From Ruminococcus albus AD2013 (GTDB lineage Bacteria > Bacillota > Clostridia > Oscillospirales > Ruminococcaceae): a DNA stretch of 64,000 nt. Position 1 is the first letter of the stretch, and each line of letters begins with the position of its first letter. A program made the position numbers and the translations under genes. Location of the stretch: positions 3,720,001 to 3,784,000 of the forward strand of contig NZ_JAGS01000001.1 in assembly GCF_000526775.1 (NCBI RefSeq). Direction: 5' to 3'. Below the pieces are notes generated by a model. That model made no database searches, had not been told where the DNA came from, and saw only the letters and a program-made list of their open reading frames with translations. This document shows, one piece after another, positions 33,560-42,901 of the stretch.

Positions 33560-34831
33560 ATGAATATCAAACCTTTTGAAAAGAAGATATGGCTCGCATC
33601 TCCCACTATGCATGGTGACGAGCAGAAGTGGGTGGATGAAGCGATAGAGACTAACTGGGTCAGCACTGTTGGTGCGAACATAAATGAGATCGAAAAGCAG
33701 ATTGCTGAGTATGTAGGCTGTAAGTATGCTGTTGGTCTTTCCTGTGGAACAGCTTCGCTGCATTTGGCTGTTAAGCTGGCAGGCGAGAAACTCTACGGTA
33801 TGCCAAAGCCAAACTGTGGTACTTTACAGGGACACAAGGTTTTTTGCTCAGATATGACTTTCGATGCGACCGTCAATCCAGTTGCTTATGAGGACGGCGA
33901 GGCTGTTTTCATCGACACCGAGTATGATACATGGAATATGGATCCTGTCGCACTGGAAAAAGCGTTTGAAATCTATCCCGATGTCAAACTGGTAGTCGTT
34001 GCCCACCTTTATGGCACTCCAGGAAAGATCGATGAGATAAAGGCTATCTGCGACAAGCACGGTGCGCTGATAGTTGAGGACGCTGCCGAGAGCCTTGGTG
34101 CTACATATAAAGGTAAGCAGACCGGAATGTTCGGTGACTATGGCTGCATTTCATTCAACGGCAACAAGATAATCACTGGTTCGGCAGGCGGAATGTTCCT
34201 GACCGACAGCAGGGAAGATGCGGACAAGGTTCGCAAGTGGAGCACTCAGAGCCGTGAGGATGCTGCGTGGTATCAGCACGAGGAAATCGGCTACAACTAC
34301 CGTATAAGCAATATTGTTGCCGGTATCGTGCGTGGACAGATTCCTTATCTTGACGAGCATATCGCTCAGAAGAAAGCAATCTATGAGCGATATAAGGAAG
34401 GTTTCAAGGGTCTGCCTGTCAGCATGAATCCTTATGACAAAAAGAACAGTGTTCCGAACTTCTGGCTCAGCTGTCTTATTATCGACAAAGACGCTATGTG
34501 CAAGCAGGTTCGCGGCGAGCAGGATGCTCTTTACATACACGAGCAGGGCAAGTCTTGCCCCACTGAGATACTCGAAAAAATGGCGCAGTACAACGCTGAG
34601 GGACGTCCGATCTGGAAACCAATGCATATGCAGCCTATCTACCGCAGTAATCCGTTCATTACAGCGAACGGTAACGGTCGTGCGAGAAGTAACGCCTACA
34701 TAAAGGAGACTGGCATGGTGGATGTTGGTGCGGATATCTTCCACAGAGGGTTGTGCCTGCCCAGTGATAATAAGATGACTGCGGATGAGCAGGACGTTAT
34801 TATTCAGATCATCAGGAGTTGTTTTGAATGA
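33560..34831 (+). CDS. PLP-dependent nucleotide-sugar aminotransferase (DegT/DnrJ/EryC1, PglE/LegC-like)
   Basis: 423 aa. The ATG at 33560 is preferred (AAGGGA 9 nt upstream) over 33554. Family motifs: L-S-C-G-T-A-S-L-H-L-A near 55, V-E-D-A-A-E-S-L-G-A (Asp binding pyridine N), and catalytic Lys in S-F-N-G-N-K-I-I-T-G-S-A-G-G. It converts a 4-keto sugar nucleotide to a 4-amino sugar. With the PglC- and PglD-like genes next door this suggests a bacillosamine-type initiating sugar, although the needed 4,6-dehydratase (PglF-like) is not in the window. It overlaps the next gene by 4 bp. Confidence 0.9.
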   Translation: MNIKPFEKKIWLASPTMHGDEQKWVDEAIETNWVSTVGANINEIEKQIAEYVGCKYAVGLSCGTASLHLAVKLAGEKLYGMPKPNCGTLQGHKVFCSDMTFDATVNPVAYEDGEAVFIDTEYDTWNMDPVALEKAFEIYPDVKLVVVAHLYGTPGKIDEIKAICDKHGALIVEDAAESLGATYKGKQTGMFGDYGCISFNGNKIITGSAGGMFLTDSREDADKVRKWSTQSREDAAWYQHEEIGYNYRISNIVAGIVRGQIPYLDEHIAQKKAIYERYKEGFKGLPVSMNPYDKKNSVPNFWLSCLIIDKDAMCKQVRGEQDALYIHEQGKSCPTEILEKMAQYNAEGRPIWKPMHMQPIYRSNPFITANGNGRARSNAYIKETGMVDVGADIFHRGLCLPSDNKMTADEQDVIIQIIRSCFE

Positions 34832-35574
34832 ATAAGTTTCTGAAAGGTTTCTTTAAAGTTGCCGGTTGCATTTCAGCTATAGCTGCTGTGACTGCTAGCT
34901 TTGCTTTTATTGCAGAACGAATTGAAGAATTGCAGAACTACGGCAAAGAATTAAGGCATAAGCCTTATGGTGTTTATGAGAGATTTATCAAGAGACCGCT
35001 TGATTGCTTCCTGAGTACCGGAGCGCTGATTGTGTTTAGTCCGATACTAGCGGTAACGGCAGTTCTTGTTAAAACAAAGCTGGGTTCACCTGTTTTGTTT
35101 ACTCAGGAGCGTCCAGGCAAGGATGAGAAGATATTTAAGCTTTACAAGTTCAGGACTATGACGGATGAGCGTGATGAGAATGGTGAGTTGCTGCCAGATG
35201 ATGTTCGCTTGACAAGGTTTGGTAAGGCTTTAAGGGCGACAAGTCTTGATGAGCTTCCTGAACTTATAAATATTTTTAAGGGTGATATGGCTGTTGTGGG
35301 TCCGAGACCACTGTTGGTCAGATACCTTGGTAGATATAATGATCACCAAAAGAGAAGACATGATGTCCGTCCCGGATTTACAGGACTTGCTCAGGTTCAT
35401 GGTAGAAATGCTATCAGCTGGGAAGAAAAGTTTGACTGGGATGTAAAGTATGTAGATAAAGTAACTTTCAAGGGCGATGTTAAGGTTATTCTTGACACGG
35501 TAAAGATCGTTTTAAAGAAAGATGGAATAAGCTCTGAGACTTCAGCAACGATGGAAGAGTTTATGGGTAATTGA
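34828..35574 (+). CDS. Undecaprenyl-phosphate sugar-1-phosphate transferase (PglC/WcaJ-like)
   Basis: 248 aa. An N-terminal hydrophobic helix comes before the catalytic domain, which begins Y-E-R-F-I-K-R-P-L-D-C-F-L with a re-entrant membrane segment. Motifs: F-T-Q-E-R-P-G-K-D-E-K-I-F-K-L-Y-K-F-R-T-M, L-D-E-L-P-E-L-I-N-I-F-K-G-D-M-A-V-V-G-P-R-P, and R-H-D-V-R-P-G-F-T-G-L-A-Q. It starts the lipid-linked repeat unit by moving a sugar phosphate to undecaprenyl phosphate at the inner face of the membrane. Slightly longer than PglC (~200 aa). Confidence 0.93.
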   Translation: MNKFLKGFFKVAGCISAIAAVTASFAFIAERIEELQNYGKELRHKPYGVYERFIKRPLDCFLSTGALIVFSPILAVTAVLVKTKLGSPVLFTQERPGKDEKIFKLYKFRTMTDERDENGELLPDDVRLTRFGKALRATSLDELPELINIFKGDMAVVGPRPLLVRYLGRYNDHQKRRHDVRPGFTGLAQVHGRNAISWEEKFDWDVKYVDKVTFKGDVKVILDTVKIVLKKDGISSETSATMEEFMGN

Positions 35575-35576
35575 AA

Positions 35577-36176
35577 ATGAAATTAACGATAATCGGTGCA
35601 TCTGGGCATGGACGAGTGATTGCAGATATAGCAAGACTCAACGGGTATGATGAAATAGAGTTTCTTGATGATAACAAGAAATTGAAGTTCTGCGGAAAGT
35701 ATCCGGTTGTAGGAACGTCCGAAAAAGTCAAGGATGTTCAGAATGATATGATCGTTGGCATTGGTAATGCAAAAATTCGACAGCGGGTAATGGAAAGGCT
35801 TTCTGATAAACGTCTGGCAACGCTTATTCATCCAAACGCAGTTATCGCTGAAGATGTTGTTATTGGCAAAGGTTCTGTAGTAATGGCAGGCACTGTTATC
35901 AATCCCGGTGCTATTATCGGTAATGGTTGTATTGTTAATACCTGCAGTTCCATTGACCATGATTGTGATGTTAATGACTTCGTTCATGTCTCTGTTGGTG
36001 CGCATTTATGTGGAACAGTAACAGTTGGCGAATCAACATGGATCGGTGCAGGTGCGACGATTTTAAATAATATAACGATATGCGGCAACTGCATGATTGG
36101 TGCAGGGGCTGTTGTAGTCAAGAATATTGAAGAAGAAGGCACTTATGTTGGGGTGCCGGCGAGGGTGATATATTGA
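35577..36176 (+). CDS. Sugar O/N-acetyltransferase (PglD/NeuD-like)
   Basis: 199 aa from the ATG at 35577, 2 bp after the previous stop. The N-terminal Rossmann-like domain begins L-T-I-I-G-A-S-G-H-G-R-V-I-A-D. A left-handed beta-helix of hexapeptide repeats follows (I-A-E-D-V-V-I-G-K-G-S-V-V-M-A-G-T-V-I-N ... C-S-S-I-D-H-D-C-D). The His in D-H-D-C is the catalytic base in PglD. Ends with G-V-P-A-R-V-I. It acetylates the amino sugar made by the 33560 enzyme, consistent with a di-N-acetyl sugar. Confidence 0.92.
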   Translation: MKLTIIGASGHGRVIADIARLNGYDEIEFLDDNKKLKFCGKYPVVGTSEKVKDVQNDMIVGIGNAKIRQRVMERLSDKRLATLIHPNAVIAEDVVIGKGSVVMAGTVINPGAIIGNGCIVNTCSSIDHDCDVNDFVHVSVGAHLCGTVTVGESTWIGAGATILNNITICGNCMIGAGAVVVKNIEEEGTYVGVPARVIY

Positions 36177-37261
36177 GGATTCTGATACTTGCGAATAATG
36201 ATGTTGGTCTTTATCAGTTCCGTAAAGAATTGATCGAAGAGTTATTAAAGGATAATAAGGTTTTTATTTCTCTTCCTTATGGAAAACTCGTTGAGCCATT
36301 AAAAGCGATGGGGTGCAAGTTTATCGACGCCCCTGTTGATCGCAGAGGTCTTAATCCGTTTAAAGACCTTGAGCTTCTTATATACTATTGTGAACTATTA
36401 AAGAAAGTAAGACCTGATCTGGTCATTACATATACAATAAAGCCGAATATATATGGCAGTTTAGCTTGCAGAGCTTTAAAGATACCTTACGCTGTAAATA
36501 TCACGGGTCTTGGAACAGCATTTCAGAAACAGGGTGCGTTAAGAAAACTGGTTACTGCTATGTATAAGGCAGCCCTCAGAAGTGCGAAAGTGGTCTTTTT
36601 TGAAAACTGTGAAAACCAGCAAATATTTATAGACGAAGGGATAATATCAAAGGATAAGACCTGTCTTTTAAACGGAGCGGGTGTTAATTTGGAACACTAC
36701 AGTTATCAGGAGTATCCGACTGATACAGAAGAAACACGCTTCCTTTTTATTGGCAGGGTCATGAAAGAAAAAGGAGTCAACGAGCTTTTCAAGGCTATGA
36801 GAATGCTTAGAAAAGAAGGGATCAATTGCTCTCTTGACGTTGTTGGTGGTCTTGAAGAAAATTATGAGCCAATTATACAACGCTTTGAAAAAGAAGGGTG
36901 GCTTCGATATCATGGATATCAGGAAGATGTAAGATCGTTTATCAAGAATTGTCATTGCTTTGTTCTGCCTTCTTGGCATGAGGGAATGGCAAATACTAAT
37001 CTCGAATGTGCTGCGAGTGGGCGACCCGTAATTACAAGTAATATTCATGGGTGTCTCGAGTCGGTTGTTGATGGAAAAAGTGGATTCCTTTGCGAGAAGC
37101 TAAACACCAAAAACTTATTTGAAGTTATGAAAAGATTTGCTATAGAAACAAAAGATAATAAAGCAAGAATGGGAATTCTTGGCAGAAAGCATATGGTAAG
37201 GAACTTTGATAAGAAAAAGGTTGTTATCAACACTATAAAATCACTAGATATTATAAGTTAA
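36173..37261 (+). CDS. GT4 glycosyltransferase (PglA-like)
   Basis: 362 aa, TTG start overlapping the previous stop (TTGA) after GAGGGTG. GT-B fold: N-terminal half with V-I-T-Y-T-I-K-P-N-I-Y-G and N-I-T-G-L-G-T-A-F, C-terminal half with F-L-F-I-G-R-V-M-K-E-K-G-V and the E-x7-E-like segment P-S-W-H-E-G-M-A-N-T-N-L-E-C-A-A-S-G-R-P-V-I-T-S. It matches the group adding the second sugar to the undecaprenyl-linked amino sugar. Fourth gene of the tightly coupled block 33560-37261. Confidence 0.9.
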   Translation: MRILILANNDVGLYQFRKELIEELLKDNKVFISLPYGKLVEPLKAMGCKFIDAPVDRRGLNPFKDLELLIYYCELLKKVRPDLVITYTIKPNIYGSLACRALKIPYAVNITGLGTAFQKQGALRKLVTAMYKAALRSAKVVFFENCENQQIFIDEGIISKDKTCLLNGAGVNLEHYSYQEYPTDTEETRFLFIGRVMKEKGVNELFKAMRMLRKEGINCSLDVVGGLEENYEPIIQRFEKEGWLRYHGYQEDVRSFIKNCHCFVLPSWHEGMANTNLECAASGRPVITSNIHGCLESVVDGKSGFLCEKLNTKNLFEVMKRFAIETKDNKARMGILGRKHMVRNFDKKKVVINTIKSLDIIS

Positions 37262-37389
37262 AAGTAAAATGACATTTGAAAGCATTAGCTTTGCATTGTT
37301 AGAGCATCTTGTTTAGCAAATAATATGAGTTGTTTGCTTCATTAGTTGCTAAATGCAATTAATAATGAAAAGCTAATTTGGAGTTTAGT

Positions 37390-38232
37390 ATGGACACTAT
37401 AGATATGAAAATGGTATGGAAACATGAACAAGAAATATTGGATCTGTTCCATAAAATATGTATTGAAAACAAATTCAGGTATTCTTTGGGGTATGGAACC
37501 CTTTTAGGTGCAATAAGGCATAATGGATTTATACCATGGGATGACGATATAGACATTATTATGCCAAGAAGAGATTATGACTGCTTTATATCATTTTGGA
37601 ATAATAATCCAATAGACGGTTATATACTTCAAGATGAATATAATTCAAGAGATGATTATCCCAATAATTTTTGTAAATTGCGTAAGGATCATACTACATT
37701 TATTCAAGATAAAAAAGAAATGATAAAGAAATATCATAAAGGAATATTTATTGATATTTTTCCTATGGATAGAGTAGCACCAAAAGGAATACAAAGAAAA
37801 TTACAATTCATTGCCTTTTCGGTATATATGTTGTTGTCTAGAGATTATTGTGACAATAGCAAGAACACTGCATATTTATTGATTCAAAAAGTATTACTGG
37901 CATTCCCGAAATCAATCAAAAGAATAATTAAACAATTAACTTTTCATTTTATGACAAAATGGAACAAAAATAATAGCTATCAGTTGGTTGTGCCATGTAC
38001 GTTCGCTTTTAGTAAAATGTATTATCCAAATGATCTTTTCAATAGAATAATTAAGAAAGAATTCAATAAGAAAAAATATCTTATAACTGAAAATTACGAC
38101 GGTTTCTTGAAAGCAATGTATGGAAATTATATGCAATTACCGCCTGAATGTGACAGAACATGGAAACATACACCGATAATCGTTGACTATAAACACAATT
38201 TTGAGGAACTAAGAGTATCTATTGAAGAATGA
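37390..38232 (+). CDS. licD: LicD-family phosphotransferase
   Basis: 280 aa from the ATG at 37390 (GGAG upstream). Core motif: Y-S-L-G-Y-G-T-L-L-G-A-I-R-H-N-G-F-I-P-W-D-D-D-I-D-I-I-M-P-R, the diagnostic LicD active site (nucleotidyltransferase fold, metal-binding D-D-D-I-D). LicD enzymes transfer phosphocholine or similar groups from a CDP donor to glycans. Here no choline genes exist, but a cytidylyltransferase-PEP mutase gene follows directly, so the likely donor is a CDP-phosphonate. Markedly more AT-rich than the four genes before it, suggesting a different origin. A ~130-bp gap separates it from them. Confidence 0.9.
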   Translation: MDTIDMKMVWKHEQEILDLFHKICIENKFRYSLGYGTLLGAIRHNGFIPWDDDIDIIMPRRDYDCFISFWNNNPIDGYILQDEYNSRDDYPNNFCKLRKDHTTFIQDKKEMIKKYHKGIFIDIFPMDRVAPKGIQRKLQFIAFSVYMLLSRDYCDNSKNTAYLLIQKVLLAFPKSIKRIIKQLTFHFMTKWNKNNSYQLVVPCTFAFSKMYYPNDLFNRIIKKEFNKKKYLITENYDGFLKAMYGNYMQLPPECDRTWKHTPIIVDYKHNFEELRVSIEE

Positions 38233-38234
38233 AA

Positions 38235-40244
38235 ATGAAAGCTATAATTTTAAACTCTGGACTTGGCACTCGAATGGGTGTCTTGACTTCTGAACACCCA
38301 AAATGTATGACCGAGGTTTCTGTAACTGAAACAATACTTAGTAGACAACTCAAACAGATAGCAGCAGCAGGAATTACAGAAGTGGTTATGACAACAGGTT
38401 ATTTCGACGAAGTGCTTGTAAACTACTGTAACTCGCTTGATCTACCACTGCACTTCACATTTGTAAATAACCCTGTCTATGACAAAACGAACTACATATA
38501 TTCAATCTACTGCGCTCGTGAGTATCTTGATGATGACATTATACTCATGCACGGAGATCTTGTATTCGAGAATACTGTATTTGATGATGTTGTCGCAAAC
38601 GAAAAAAGCTGCATGACCGTAAGCTCTACTCTTCCTTTGCCTGAGAAGGATTTCAAGGCTCAAGTTGTTGATGGAAAAGTCATGAAAGTCGGCGTGGATA
38701 TCTTCAATGAAGCTATGGAAGCGCAGGCTCTGTATAAGCTGAACAGAGATGACTGGAAGGTATGGCTTGACAAGATAGTCGAGTTCTGTGAAGCAGGAAA
38801 TACAAAGGTTTACGCTGAGAACGCTCTCAACGAGCTGAATGGTGCGGCAAACATCTCAGCTCTGGACGTTGAAAACAGACTTTGTTCTGAGATCGACAAT
38901 CCCGAAGATCTCGCTGTTGTTTCTGCTAAGCTCAAAGAGATCGAAAATAGAAGTGTATATATGTGCTTCTCGACGGACGTTATCCACAGCGGTCATATTG
39001 CTATCATCAAAAAGGCTGCACGTCTTGGCAAGTTGACTATTGGCGTTCTTTCCGATGAGGCTGTTGTAAGCTACAAGCGATTCCCGATGCTGCCTTTTGA
39101 AGAGCGTAAGACAATGTTTGAAAACATTGCTGGCGTACATAATGTTGTAGAGCAAAAAAATCTCAGCTATAAGGAAAATCTTGAAAAGTACAAGCCCGAC
39201 ATTGTTGTTCATGGAGATGACTGGGTAAGCGGTTTTCAGAAGCCTATCCGTGATGAAGTGACATCTGTTCTCGCTTCATACGGTGGAAAACTTGTCGAGT
39301 ATCCTTATTCTACCGATGAAAAGTATAAGGAACTGGAGAACCGCTCTCGCTCCGAGCTTTCCACTCCCGACATGAGAAGAAGCAGACTTCGCAAGGCTCT
39401 TGCCATGAAAGGCACTATTACTGCTATGGAAGCGCATAGCGGTCTTACGGGGCTTATTGTTGAGGATACCGTTGTGTATGAGAACGGCGGTGCGAGACAG
39501 TTCGACGCTATGTGGGTAAGTTCCCTTTGCGATTCTACTGCTAAGGGTAAGCCCGATATAGAGCTTGTTGATATGACTAGCCGTTTCCGCACTATTGACG
39601 ATATTATGGAAGTTACTACAAAGCCTATTATCTTCGATGGTGATACAGGCGGACTGACAGAACATTTTGTATATACGGTAAGAACTTTGGAACGTATGGG
39701 CGTTTCAATGGTCATAATCGAGGACAAAACCGGTCTTAAGAAGAACAGTCTGTTTGGTACAGAAGTTCAGCAGACGCAGGCAGCTATCCCCGATTTCTGT
39801 GAGAAGATAAAGGCTGGCAAGAAAGCACAGAAAACGAAGGACTTCATGATCTGTGCAAGAATCGAGAGCCTTATACTTGAACAGGGCATGAACGACGCAC
39901 TTGAAAGAGCTTTTGCATTTGCAGATGCAGGCGCAGACGCTATCATGATACACAGCCGTAAAAAAGACCCTGCTGAGATTTTTGAGTTCGTTGAGAAGTT
40001 CAGAGCAAAGGACAGAACAACGCCTATCGTTGTTGTTCCGACTTCGTTCAACACTGTTACCGAGGAAGAATTCAAAGAGCGTGGCGTAAATATTGTTATC
40101 TATGCAAATCAGCTCACAAGAACAGGTTTCCCCGCTATGCAGAATGCCGCAAAGATGATACTTGAACATCACCGTGCTAAAGAATGCGATGATATCTGTA
40201 TGCCGTTCAAGGAGATCATCAGACTTATCCCGGAGGATGTATGA
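38235..40244 (+). CDS. Three-domain nucleotidyltransferase - cytidylyltransferase - PEP mutase, copy 1
   Basis: 669 aa. Residues ~1-233 are a LicC-like sugar-type nucleotidyltransferase (I-L-N-S-G-L-G-T-R-M-G, P-K-C-M). Residues ~238-370 are a TagD-like cytidylyltransferase (S-T-D-V-I-H-S-G-H-I, HxGH). Residues ~385-669 are phosphoenolpyruvate mutase with the signature E-D-K-T-G-L-K-K-N-S (EDKx5NS). PEP mutase makes phosphonopyruvate, the entry step of phosphonate synthesis; the nucleotidyl domains would activate the final phosphonate with CTP, as in PntC-type enzymes. The start at 38235 is chosen because the repeat with copy 2 begins exactly there. Identical at protein level to copy 2. Confidence 0.9.
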   Translation: MKAIILNSGLGTRMGVLTSEHPKCMTEVSVTETILSRQLKQIAAAGITEVVMTTGYFDEVLVNYCNSLDLPLHFTFVNNPVYDKTNYIYSIYCAREYLDDDIILMHGDLVFENTVFDDVVANEKSCMTVSSTLPLPEKDFKAQVVDGKVMKVGVDIFNEAMEAQALYKLNRDDWKVWLDKIVEFCEAGNTKVYAENALNELNGAANISALDVENRLCSEIDNPEDLAVVSAKLKEIENRSVYMCFSTDVIHSGHIAIIKKAARLGKLTIGVLSDEAVVSYKRFPMLPFEERKTMFENIAGVHNVVEQKNLSYKENLEKYKPDIVVHGDDWVSGFQKPIRDEVTSVLASYGGKLVEYPYSTDEKYKELENRSRSELSTPDMRRSRLRKALAMKGTITAMEAHSGLTGLIVEDTVVYENGGARQFDAMWVSSLCDSTAKGKPDIELVDMTSRFRTIDDIMEVTTKPIIFDGDTGGLTEHFVYTVRTLERMGVSMVIIEDKTGLKKNSLFGTEVQQTQAAIPDFCEKIKAGKKAQKTKDFMICARIESLILEQGMNDALERAFAFADAGADAIMIHSRKKDPAEIFEFVEKFRAKDRTTPIVVVPTSFNTVTEEEFKERGVNIVIYANQLTRTGFPAMQNAAKMILEHHRAKECDDICMPFKEIIRLIPEDV

Positions 40245-40350
40245 TGCAGAATATACTAACAGCAAGTGAGAATTACACTGAGCTTGACGAATATTTCAAG
40301 AGCACTGGTACAAAAAAGATACTGCTTGTCTGCGATAACTCTATCGGTTT
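38235..40350 (+). repeat. 2,116-bp direct repeat, left copy
   Basis: From the start codon of the PEP mutase gene to ~110 bp into the following alcohol dehydrogenase gene this segment matches 44796-46911 (offset 6,561 bp). I saw no differences when reading both, including identical antisense frames. It ends with CTATCGGTTT, after which the two copies differ. Confidence 0.92.
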
Positions 40351-40405
40351 CGTAATACATAATAATAGATCAATATTAAATACTATTACGACTTATTTGC
40401 TTTAA
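40241..40405 (+). pseudogene. Truncated stub of the phosphonoacetaldehyde-reductase gene
   Basis: Codons 1-37 are identical to the start of the gene at 46802 (M-M-Q-N-I-L-T-A-S-E-N-Y-T-E-L-D). After N-S-I-G-F it enters unrelated AT-rich sequence (V-I-H-N-N-R-S-I-L-N) and stops at 40405. It is the end of the direct repeat and a scar of the rearrangement, too short to be an enzyme. Confidence 0.85.
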
Positions 40406-40451
40406 TATAATATATAAAAGTCACTACTTTGTATAATAAGGAGATTTTAGG

Positions 40452-41636
40452 GTGGAAACAAAAAAATTTGATAATATTGGTTTCTTTTATGATGGAACTT
40501 TATTCAAAAATAATATTGGCGAATATTTTGGCGTTTCAATGACAACACAAATGTTTCAGCGATACTATGAACTAGGTAATAAAATTGAAATTTGTGTTCG
40601 AGTTTCAAATAAATTTATAGGTGATGAGAATAGGTATACTAAAATTGATTTGCCCAATTACCATGTTACTAAGTCTCCAAATCTTTCTTCTATTAGTGGA
40701 TTATTAAAATATAGTAAAGCAAAGAGAATAATACAAAAAGTCATAGAGAAAGTGGATTTTGCAATCATAAGGCTACCTAGCAATATAGGAAATGTTGCTA
40801 TTACGGAATGTAGAAAAAGAGGGAAACCATATTTAATAGAATTAGTAGGTTGTCCTTGGGATTCATTGTGGAATCATAGTTTAAAAGGAAAATTGTTATC
40901 TATTCCAGTAACTATGTTAACTAAGAATAAGGTATATAAAAGTAATTATGTTCATTATGTTACAAATCAGTTTTTACAAAAAAGATATCCAACTAAAGGG
41001 AAAGCTTTAGGCTGTTCTGATGTTGAATTACAAGATATGAATAATACTATATTGGAAAAAAGAATTGAACATATAAAAAATCAAAATAAAATAATTCTCG
41101 GAACAACAGGTGCGATTGATGTAAGATATAAAGGACAGGAATATGTTATAAAAGCTTTGGCAGTATTGAAAAATAAAGGTATATCGAATATTGAATACCA
41201 ACTTGTTGGTACTGGCGATAATTCTAGATTAAAAAAAATAGCAGAATCATGTGGTGTTGCAAAACAAGTAAAGTTCCTTGGTGGAAAATCTCATAAAGAA
41301 GTATTTGATTGGTTGGATTCAATAGATATTTATTTGCAGCCAAGCTTAACCGAAGGATTGCCAAGATCTTTACTAGAAGCTCAAAGCAGAGCATTAACAT
41401 GCATAGGTTCATCTGTTGGTGGAATACCTGAATTATTACCAAAAGAATGTGTATATAGTATTCATAGTAATATTCCCGAAACAATTGCAAACAAAATATC
41501 AAATCTTTCTATAGATGAACAAATTAAATATTCTAAAACAAGTTTCTCATGTGCTTTAAAGTATAGAAGAGATGTGTTACAAAGTAAAAGATTTGATTTT
41601 TATACAATGATAAAAAAGAATTTGTTACGTAGTTAA
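40452..41636 (+). CDS. GT4-type glycosyltransferase
   Basis: 394 aa, GTG start after AAGGAG. The C-terminal GT-B domain shows I-I-L-G-T-T-G-A-I-D-V-R-Y-K-G-Q-E-Y-V-I-K-A-L, Y-Q-L-V-G-T-G-D-N-S-R-L and P-S-L-T-E-G-L-P-R-S-L-L-E-A-Q-S-R-A, typical of GT4. The N-terminal half has the I-G-F-F-Y-D-G-T start and a V-D-F-A-I-I-R-L-P-S segment. Donor and acceptor cannot be named. First of four strongly AT-rich genes between the two long direct repeats; their base composition differs clearly from the repeats. Confidence 0.87.
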   Translation: METKKFDNIGFFYDGTLFKNNIGEYFGVSMTTQMFQRYYELGNKIEICVRVSNKFIGDENRYTKIDLPNYHVTKSPNLSSISGLLKYSKAKRIIQKVIEKVDFAIIRLPSNIGNVAITECRKRGKPYLIELVGCPWDSLWNHSLKGKLLSIPVTMLTKNKVYKSNYVHYVTNQFLQKRYPTKGKALGCSDVELQDMNNTILEKRIEHIKNQNKIILGTTGAIDVRYKGQEYVIKALAVLKNKGISNIEYQLVGTGDNSRLKKIAESCGVAKQVKFLGGKSHKEVFDWLDSIDIYLQPSLTEGLPRSLLEAQSRALTCIGSSVGGIPELLPKECVYSIHSNIPETIANKISNLSIDEQIKYSKTSFSCALKYRRDVLQSKRFDFYTMIKKNLLRS

Positions 41637-41672
41637 AAGTAATAAGATAGATTAAAAGTTAGGAATAATCTC

Positions 41673-42878
41673 ATGATAAAAAATAAAATAGATATAATTG
41701 ATATAATCATTTTTTTATCAATTATCAGTTGCACGTTTATCTGCATTTTATTATTTAAAAACGATGGTAGAAACTTTTTTATGATGTATATGTTGCTTAT
41801 AGCTGGGAGTAGTTGTTTTTTAAAAGCAGCAACTTTTTGTAGTAATAGAATTGTAAGTGGCTTTTTTTGGCTAATTTCTACATTTTTGATTTCTTATGTG
41901 TTCTGTTTTAGAAATCAAACGGGCATTGATGATATTACATATAAACTATATTTTGAAAAAGCAGCTAATTCAAGTTTACAAGAGTTTTTATCATATAGTG
42001 AAATGGAGATTGGTTATAAAATCTCTAATTATATAATATTTCATTTATCCAACGGGAATTACAATGTATGTCAGTTTATTTTTTCTTTTATTCCTATATT
42101 ATTATTTCAAATTACGTTTTGGAAAAAGAGAAATGAATTAGAATTATCAGTCGCATTATTGTATTTTTACATGACATTGTATTATTTTATTATGTCAGCA
42201 GGATTGGTAAGAATCTTTTTCTCAGTCTCAATTATTTTTTTTGGATTGAAATATATATTAAAAAATGATATGAAACGTTATATTGCCTGTGTGTTGATTG
42301 CATCTTTGTTTCATTATTCGTCGTTAGTAATGTTTTCGTTATTGTTGCTACTTATTAATGATGGATTTTTCTATAGGCATATTAAGTTATTATCTGTAAT
42401 TTTGTTGGTTATAATACCAATTATTCTAGTTATTGTTTCAAAATATTTAGCGCCCACCCTTGGAGTTAGGTATGAAGGATATGCTTTAGCAGTTAATAAA
42501 TCTACAAATTCGCTTTTTTCATTTGTTGATAAACTACCTTTTTTGATTATAGGAATATTCTATATCCCTGTAATACAAGAAGAAGATACTCAAACTAAAA
42601 AAGAGTATAGATTATACTTAGTTTTGATTTTATTAACTATATCTGTTAGTATAGGTTCAATGTGGACAGATTTAGGAAGAATAGTCTATTATACAAATTG
42701 CGGAATCATTCTACTAATGTCTTTTATACTTAAAAATAAAATAATCAGAAATGGAAATGACGGAAGAATCCTGTCTATTGTAGTGACTATTATTCCATAT
42801 GTATTTTTAATGCATACGATTTTTAACAATAATTATATTTGGAATAATCTAAATAATTATAAAAGTATCTTTTGTTAG
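41673..42878 (+). CDS. Wzy/EpsG-like polysaccharide polymerase
   Basis: 401 aa with about ten to twelve hydrophobic segments over its length and few conserved motifs, as expected for O-antigen/capsule polymerases. The early D-G-R-N-F-F-M-M-Y and R-N-Q-T-G-I-D-D-I-T-Y segments resemble the EpsG family loop. It is the only polymerase candidate of the locus and joins repeat units on the outer face of the membrane after flipping by the Wzx-like protein at 47927. Very AT-rich. Confidence 0.8.
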   Translation: MIKNKIDIIDIIIFLSIISCTFICILLFKNDGRNFFMMYMLLIAGSSCFLKAATFCSNRIVSGFFWLISTFLISYVFCFRNQTGIDDITYKLYFEKAANSSLQEFLSYSEMEIGYKISNYIIFHLSNGNYNVCQFIFSFIPILLFQITFWKKRNELELSVALLYFYMTLYYFIMSAGLVRIFFSVSIIFFGLKYILKNDMKRYIACVLIASLFHYSSLVMFSLLLLLINDGFFYRHIKLLSVILLVIIPIILVIVSKYLAPTLGVRYEGYALAVNKSTNSLFSFVDKLPFLIIGIFYIPVIQEEDTQTKKEYRLYLVLILLTISVSIGSMWTDLGRIVYYTNCGIILLMSFILKNKIIRNGNDGRILSIVVTIIPYVFLMHTIFNNNYIWNNLNNYKSIFC

Positions 42879-42901
42879 ATTTGAAAGGAAAAGTATTGTA
42901 T

